DNA of 64,000 nt from Echinarachnius parma (lineage: Eukaryota > Echinodermata > Echinoidea > Clypeasteroida > Echinarachniidae). Below are positions 59,930 to 64,000 of the stretch, piece after piece. Made by a program: the position numbers and the translations under genes. Under the pieces are notes generated by a model. It was not told the DNA's origin. It searched no databases and saw nothing but the letters and a program-made list of their open reading frames with translations. The stretch spans positions 1 through 64,000 of the forward strand of contig JBAMJV010008352.1 of the NCBI GenBank assembly GCA_037951105.1. Reading direction: 5' to 3'. Position 1 is the stretch's first letter; each line of letters begins with the position of its first letter.

Positions 59930-61040
59930 TTGGTTAAAGGAGAGAAGGAAATGCCCCCATTGTTACACCTGTAGGCTACGCCATTGTGAAAGATTTCGAC
60001 CTTAATTTGTCAGAAAACGATAAATGGAATTGCATTTTCTTGATAGAAATAATTCATCAAAGTTTGATGTAAAATAAAAGTACGCGGGCAAGAAAAAGAG
60101 AAGAAAAAACAATTTAGGCGTAATGACACAATTATTCTACGAGCCCCTGGTTTTACGACGCCGATGAGACAAATAATTGCTAGAAAATGTTTTTTTTTTG
60201 CAAGTGAGGTGTTGTTATCCTTTAAATATGCAATGTGTAAAATGGAAAAAAATGATTGCCTGAATAAATATAAATTTTCTTTCACATAGGAAAGTGCGCG
60301 CTAGATTCTTTATTATTTGTACAAATGCAGACAATTTTCTTTGTAATGGTTTCCAAAACAGGCGTTGGGATGGAACCTTAACAATTTTGTTTTATAACCG
60401 GTTGAATTTATTTTAAATGTAATAAGCGCTATATTGATATTTTTGTATTCTAAAGTTTCAACATTCAAATGAAGATATTTTTAAAATGAGACATTTGTGT
60501 CCTTGTTGAATTGATTTCTGTTGTGTAATTCGCAGTAAATTGTAGTAATTTCTTCTAATGAGAGACAAGGGACAGCTCATGTTTCATAACAGATCGAAGA
60601 TGCAGAATCTACTTTATATGAAGAGAGCTGCGACATAAGTATATGCAGTCAGAAAAAAGGATACAATATGGCGACATGTGTTCCCTACTATATATATATA
60701 TATATTGTTTTTAATCACAAAGATGCATATAACATGTCATCATTTTTGTACAGTTCTTTTCCCCCGTAATTAATCCCCAAAAGGTAGGGCGGTAGGACTT
60801 TTCATAGAAGGGAAATTCCCCCATTTTAACTCTTGTAGCTACGCCATTTATTGAGAATGATCATGATGATTTCGACCTTAATTTGTCAGAAAACGACAAA
60901 TGGAATTGCATTTTCTTCATGGAAATAATTCATCAAATTTTGATGTAAAAAAGTGGGAAAGTTTTTTGTTAAAGCGTAATAATCAATAATTTGTACGAGC
61001 ACCTTGTTTTACGCCGCAGATGAGACAAATAATTGTCATG
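59930..61040. repeat. Diverged duplication, ~230 bp blocks ~870 bp apart
   Basis: The block at about 59940-60175 recurs at about 60810-61040. Shared phrases include ttcgaccttaatttgtcaga, tggaattgcattttctt and ttttacg-cg---gatgagac with caaataattg. The second copy runs directly into the first TM3 exon copy. Between them is AT-rich sequence with a short (TA)n at about 60690-60705. Confidence 0.7.
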
Positions 61041-61042
61041 TT

Positions 61043-61090
61043 GCGTGCCTTACCCTCGCCTACCTCGTCTTCGATCAATATCGCCTCATC
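61043..61090 (+). pseudogene. GPCR TM3-exon fragment, copy 1 (DRY to DQY)
   Basis: Reads CLTLAYLVFDQYRLI in the frame of the intact exon (CLTLAYLAFDRYRLI). The key Arg of DRY is Gln. The acceptor and the first residues are missing, and homology stops after cgcctcatc, followed by the intron-type text ttggtctgttactcttgtgt. Confidence 0.7.
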
Positions 61091-61167
61091 TTGGTCTGTT
61101 ACTCTTGTGTTCATGACTTTGTTTGAAAAGTTGTTTTCATGATCATATAATTCTTTGATAATTACAG

Positions 61168-61233
61168 ATGATCCGTCAAGCTGCATGCCTATACCCTCGC
61201 TATATATAGTCTTCGAGGCAATATTGCCTCATC
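61168..61233 (+). pseudogene. GPCR TM3-exon fragment, copy 2 (stop codon)
   Basis: Follows a perfect acceptor ttgataattacag and reads MIRQAACLYPRYI then a TAG. Indels have scrambled the DRY region (tcttcgaggcaatattgcct against cttcgaccgttatcgcct). Dead copy. Confidence 0.7.
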
Positions 61234-61326
61234 GTTCATTTAATGAATCTATTTGGTCTGTTTCTCTTGTGTTCATAACCTTTTTTAAAAGTTTTTGGTG
61301 ATCATATCATTTCTTGATAATTACAG

Positions 61327-61371
61327 AAATCCGTCAAGCTGTAGCCTACGACCGATATCGCTTCAGCGATC
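61327..61371 (+). pseudogene. GPCR TM3-exon fragment, copy 3 (internal deletion)
   Basis: Follows acceptor ttgataattacag. Contains atccgtcaagctg then jumps to gcctacgaccgatatcgctt, so IRQAV-AYDRYRF keeps DRY but lacks about nine residues of TM3. Downstream it runs into a B-box-like gcgggttcgagtctc, possibly a tRNA-like insertion. Confidence 0.7.
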
Positions 61372-61527
61372 TGAATGCGGGTTCGAGTCTCATTAGCTCC
61401 CAGATTTTGCCCCTTTTCAAATTTAACCCATTTATCAGTCTGTTCCCATTGCGTTCATAATTGGATGTTTTTTTTTATTTGTTTAAATGTTTGTATCATA
61501 GTCGTATAATTTCTTTGATAATTACAG

Positions 61528-61701
61528 ACGATCCGTCAAGCTGCATGCCTTACCCTCGCCTACCTTGCCTTCGACCGTTATCGCCTCTTACCCTCGCCTA
61601 CCTTGCCTTCGACCGTTATCGCCTCATCATTCACCCGACGTCGTCTGCAAAATGGCGGTCACCACCATTCGTCCTTACAGCCCTCGCTGTCATATGGATC
61701 G
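61528..61701 (+). CDS. Class A GPCR, exon encoding TM3 (DRY)-ICL2-TM4
   Basis: Bounded by acceptor ttgataattacag and donor gtaagt, it starts TIRQAACLTLAYLAFDRYRL and, in the second frame, continues LIIHPTSSAKWRSPPFVLTA and LAVIWI. Entry phase 0 matches the exit of 10200-10362. When joined, R of DRY falls exactly at 3.50 counted from C3.25, and W of AVIW falls 20 residues after the ICL2 Pro, the usual W4.50 place. However 61550-61587 and 61588-61625 are a perfect 38-base tandem duplication. Since 38 is not a multiple of three, the assembled exon shifts frame between DRY and ICL2. Either the assembly or this allele is faulty, or the gene is a recent pseudogene. Without the extra copy the exon would be open and exit in phase 1. 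Confidence 0.75.
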
Positions 61702-61985
61702 GTAAGTAGTGGCTTTACCATACCAACACTTATGTATACAACACGAAATAAAGTAATGCTGATAATGCATTAATATCCAACTGAAACAAATGTCTTTATT
61801 TTACCAAATTTCCGACAATCTTTCGTTTTCCTCAGGATGTATATATATCATTACTTATTTCGTGATCATTGTAATAGGAAATCCAACACTTGGACATCAT
61901 TATTATACAAAATGTATACAAGGAAGGTAAATTTGGGCAAAGGGGTTAAAAACCCGGGTTATGTCTTATCCTCCTCCTCCTCCTC

Positions 61986-61987
61986 CC

Positions 61988-62084
<97 letters not shown>

Positions 62085-62230
62085 TTCTTCTTCTTCTTCT
62101 TCTTCTTCTTCTTCTTCTTCTTCTTCTTCTTCTTCTTCTTCTTCTTCTTCTTCTTCTTCTTCTTCTTCTTCTTCTTCTTCTTCTTCTTCTTCTTCTTCTT
62201 CTTCTTCTTCTTCTTCTTCTTCTTCTTCTT

Positions 62231-62261
<31 letters not shown>
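61986..62261. repeat. (CAT)n followed by (CTT)n microsatellite
   Basis: About 33 cat units are followed by about 60 ctt units with almost no interruption. The poly-Ser, poly-His, poly-Leu and antisense poly-Arg frames are translations of the repeat. Confidence 0.98.
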
Positions 62262-63489
62262 GAATGGGAGTTGGGTTGCTATAAAGCCGAAACAATAGTT
62301 GAATAATAAAGCTTATCATTACTATCACACTATCATTACTATATTGAGTATTGTTACGACTTTGCTGTAGGGGTATTTTCAAAGTACTATTTGATTTATT
62401 TTTCATTCGATGTAATTTTATTATCAATTACTTAAATTTAGTCTTGTTTTCCTTCGATTTTGTTCATATATAATATATTTAATTGTATGTTTTCTTTTAT
62501 GGCTGAATTTCCGGACGAGCCTTAAAACATTTTCTGATGGCATGTTCTATATTAATCCAACAAGACAAAGACATTCAAACAATAATATTTAAACTGTTTG
62601 TTGAGGGTTTTTTGCAATTAGTCTTCAACTTTATGTTGAGATGCAAAGTATTGTTTATTATTGTACGCAATCTTATTATGGCTTTTATAATTTCCGAACA
62701 CTTAAAACACAATTTTTTTCCAGGGGAATCTCAATTTGTATTCTACAAATCAAAAAGTATTTTATTTTCTATCTTCGTTAGTGTCTGACAGCTTATCTTA
62801 CATTTTGGGCAATTTAGAAAATTATATTAATTATTCATTAGTAAAGATCAAGGAGACAAAAATAGAAAATTTTAACCGAAACTCAAATTATAGAGACTGA
62901 ATTAATCCTGAGGCAAAGTATAATTATTGTTGTTTCATATTTCGCTTGTAAAATCAATTATTATCCATCCCTTCTATATATAAGTTGGTAATGCAAAGTC
63001 CCTATCATCGTTAGACAAAGGAAATCGACAGACAACCATCTTTCCGGAGTAGATGAGTGAGCGAGTATTCTATTATCATGATTATTCCGACTTTTTAGCA
63101 AGTTCGCAATATTTTACAATCATCTCATTTCTTTAATACAACTTGATGTGGAGGAAATACCGCAAATTAAAGTTGCACGATCTGGTGGGAAAGCAAAAAA
63201 TAAAACATACAAAACATAAAACCAAACCAATAAAAGCTATAAATGGAACACAGCTCGCTCAACGTCACCGGAAGTTCGTTTGTCTATCGATTGCCATTGT
63301 CTTGCCAATTTGCGGATAGTAGTAGAAGAAAAATCGAATTTTATTTTTTAAGATCTACTTAATGGGGCGATCGAAAATGCATATGTTCAAACAATGAATA
63401 AAATAATAATTGTATTCTCTTACTCTGAACAGCAGCTTGATTTTGATTTTTGGCATATTTTAATGATCATAAATATATCTCTCATGTAT
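62262..63489. other. Gene-free AT-rich sequence
   Basis: No exon or element is recognised; it lies within the presumed GPCR intron after the TM3-TM4 exon. Confidence 0.35.
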
Positions 63490-63797
63490 AAATGTACGAT
63501 CTCTCTCCTATTGCCTTTCACCCTTTCCCTTCTATTTTCTTTCTTCTCTTCTCTCCTTTTGCCTTTCACCCTTTCCATATTCTACTTTTTTCTTATCTCG
63601 CTCTCCACTTAATGATCATTGACGGTGTATGTATAAGTGTAAATGCTATAGTCATATTAAAATGTTTATATTCAGATGTTTCTGATTAATCTGATTTATT
63701 GTTATTAATTGTGATATCGTATTGTGAACCCAAAACAATTATTCATTGAGTTGGACCAATATAATATTGTATTGAATTGAACTGAATTGAATTGAAA
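63490..63797 (+). mobile_element. LINE 3' tail fragment
   Basis: A pyrimidine-rich stretch (tcctattgcctttcaccctt and similar) is followed by AT-rich sequence ending in tattgaattgaactgaattg units. This is the same kind of tail as the LINE at 55080-59008. No coding part remains. Confidence 0.5.
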
Positions 63798-63965
63798 ATG
63801 TTTTACGATTATTTATAAATTACGTATCATTGCATTATTCATAGAGTCACTACTATTCATTCGCATATGACTCCTGCTACACGGTATGGTTATAATTAAA
63901 GTTCATTCCACTAGAATAACTTAGTTATATACAGTAATAAATTCTAGTATTATTTATGTTTTCAG

Positions 63966-64000
63966 CCCTTATCGCGGACATTATGGAACGAAAACCCAAA
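63966..64000 (+). CDS. Possible next GPCR exon, cut by window edge
   Basis: After acceptor-like ttatgttttcag the sequence reads open in the phase expected after the TM3-TM4 exon, completing GCC and giving ALIADIMERKPK. The early charged residues sit poorly in TM4 just after W4.50, so this may be chance. Too short to judge. Confidence 0.25.

Noticed and set aside
61461..61709. Whole 82-aa ORF as one exon product
   Set aside because: The part before the second copy of the 38-bp duplication is out of frame with TM3, and the entry phase would not match the TM2 exon.
61837..62427. ORFs with poly-Ser, poly-Leu and poly-Arg
   Set aside because: Translations of (CAT)n and (CTT)n microsatellite, with no unique protein part of note.

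Overview
This is a eukaryotic, AT-rich, repeat-laden window. Spliced exons with consensus GT/AG sites, non-LTR retrotransposons, tRNA-derived SINEs, hAT-type and TTAA-flanked DNA elements, and long microsatellites all point to an invertebrate animal. The three P-loop sulfotransferase-like genes and the repeat style suggest a marine deuterostome such as an echinoderm; that placement is an inference.

Two protein-coding systems stand out. (1) A class A (rhodopsin-type) GPCR on the + strand is visible as one exon at 10200-10362 (end of TM1/ICL1 to start of TM3) and one at 61528-61701 (rest of TM3 with DRY, ICL2, TM4). Joined directly, they give class A spacing exactly: 27 residues from D2.50 to C3.25, 25 from C3.25 to R3.50, 20 from P3.57 to W4.50. 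The splice phases also fit. They therefore look like consecutive exons separated by a 51 kb intron. Each exon sits in an array of decayed copies of part of itself, and the TM3 exon carries a 38 bp internal duplication that shifts its frame. (2) Inside that intron, on the - strand, lie three tandem paralogues of a two-exon sulfotransferase-like gene: A at 19747-22827, B at 28442-31908 and C at 33634-35437. All have identical splice phase and a 646-nt terminal exon.

Layout. 1-9.6 kb: tandem repeats, MITEs, a 620 bp duplication, paired palindromes, SINE heads. 9.6-11.2 kb: GPCR TM2 exon and its copies. 11.2-16.6 kb: microsatellite and poly-G sequence. 16.6-36 kb: a segmentally duplicated unit (about 205 bp satellite, pseudo-periodic 27 bp repeat, sulfotransferase gene, conserved upstream block, with SINE and MITE in two units), split by a 2.97 kb hAT-like element that contains a foldback of 16-mers. 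36-54 kb: no recognisable genes; many MITEs and three tandem-repeat fields. 54.1-59 kb: a MITE, then a broken non-LTR retrotransposon with endonuclease and reverse transcriptase. 59-61 kb: dinucleotide repeat and a diverged duplication. 61.0-61.7 kb: TM3 exon and its copies. 61.7-64 kb: microsatellite, a second retroelement tail and a possible next GPCR exon at the edge.

No rRNA gene, convincing functional tRNA, CRISPR array or prokaryotic operon structure was seen. Repeat coordinates are read by eye and may be off by a few to tens of bases; splice-site coordinates were counted base by base.
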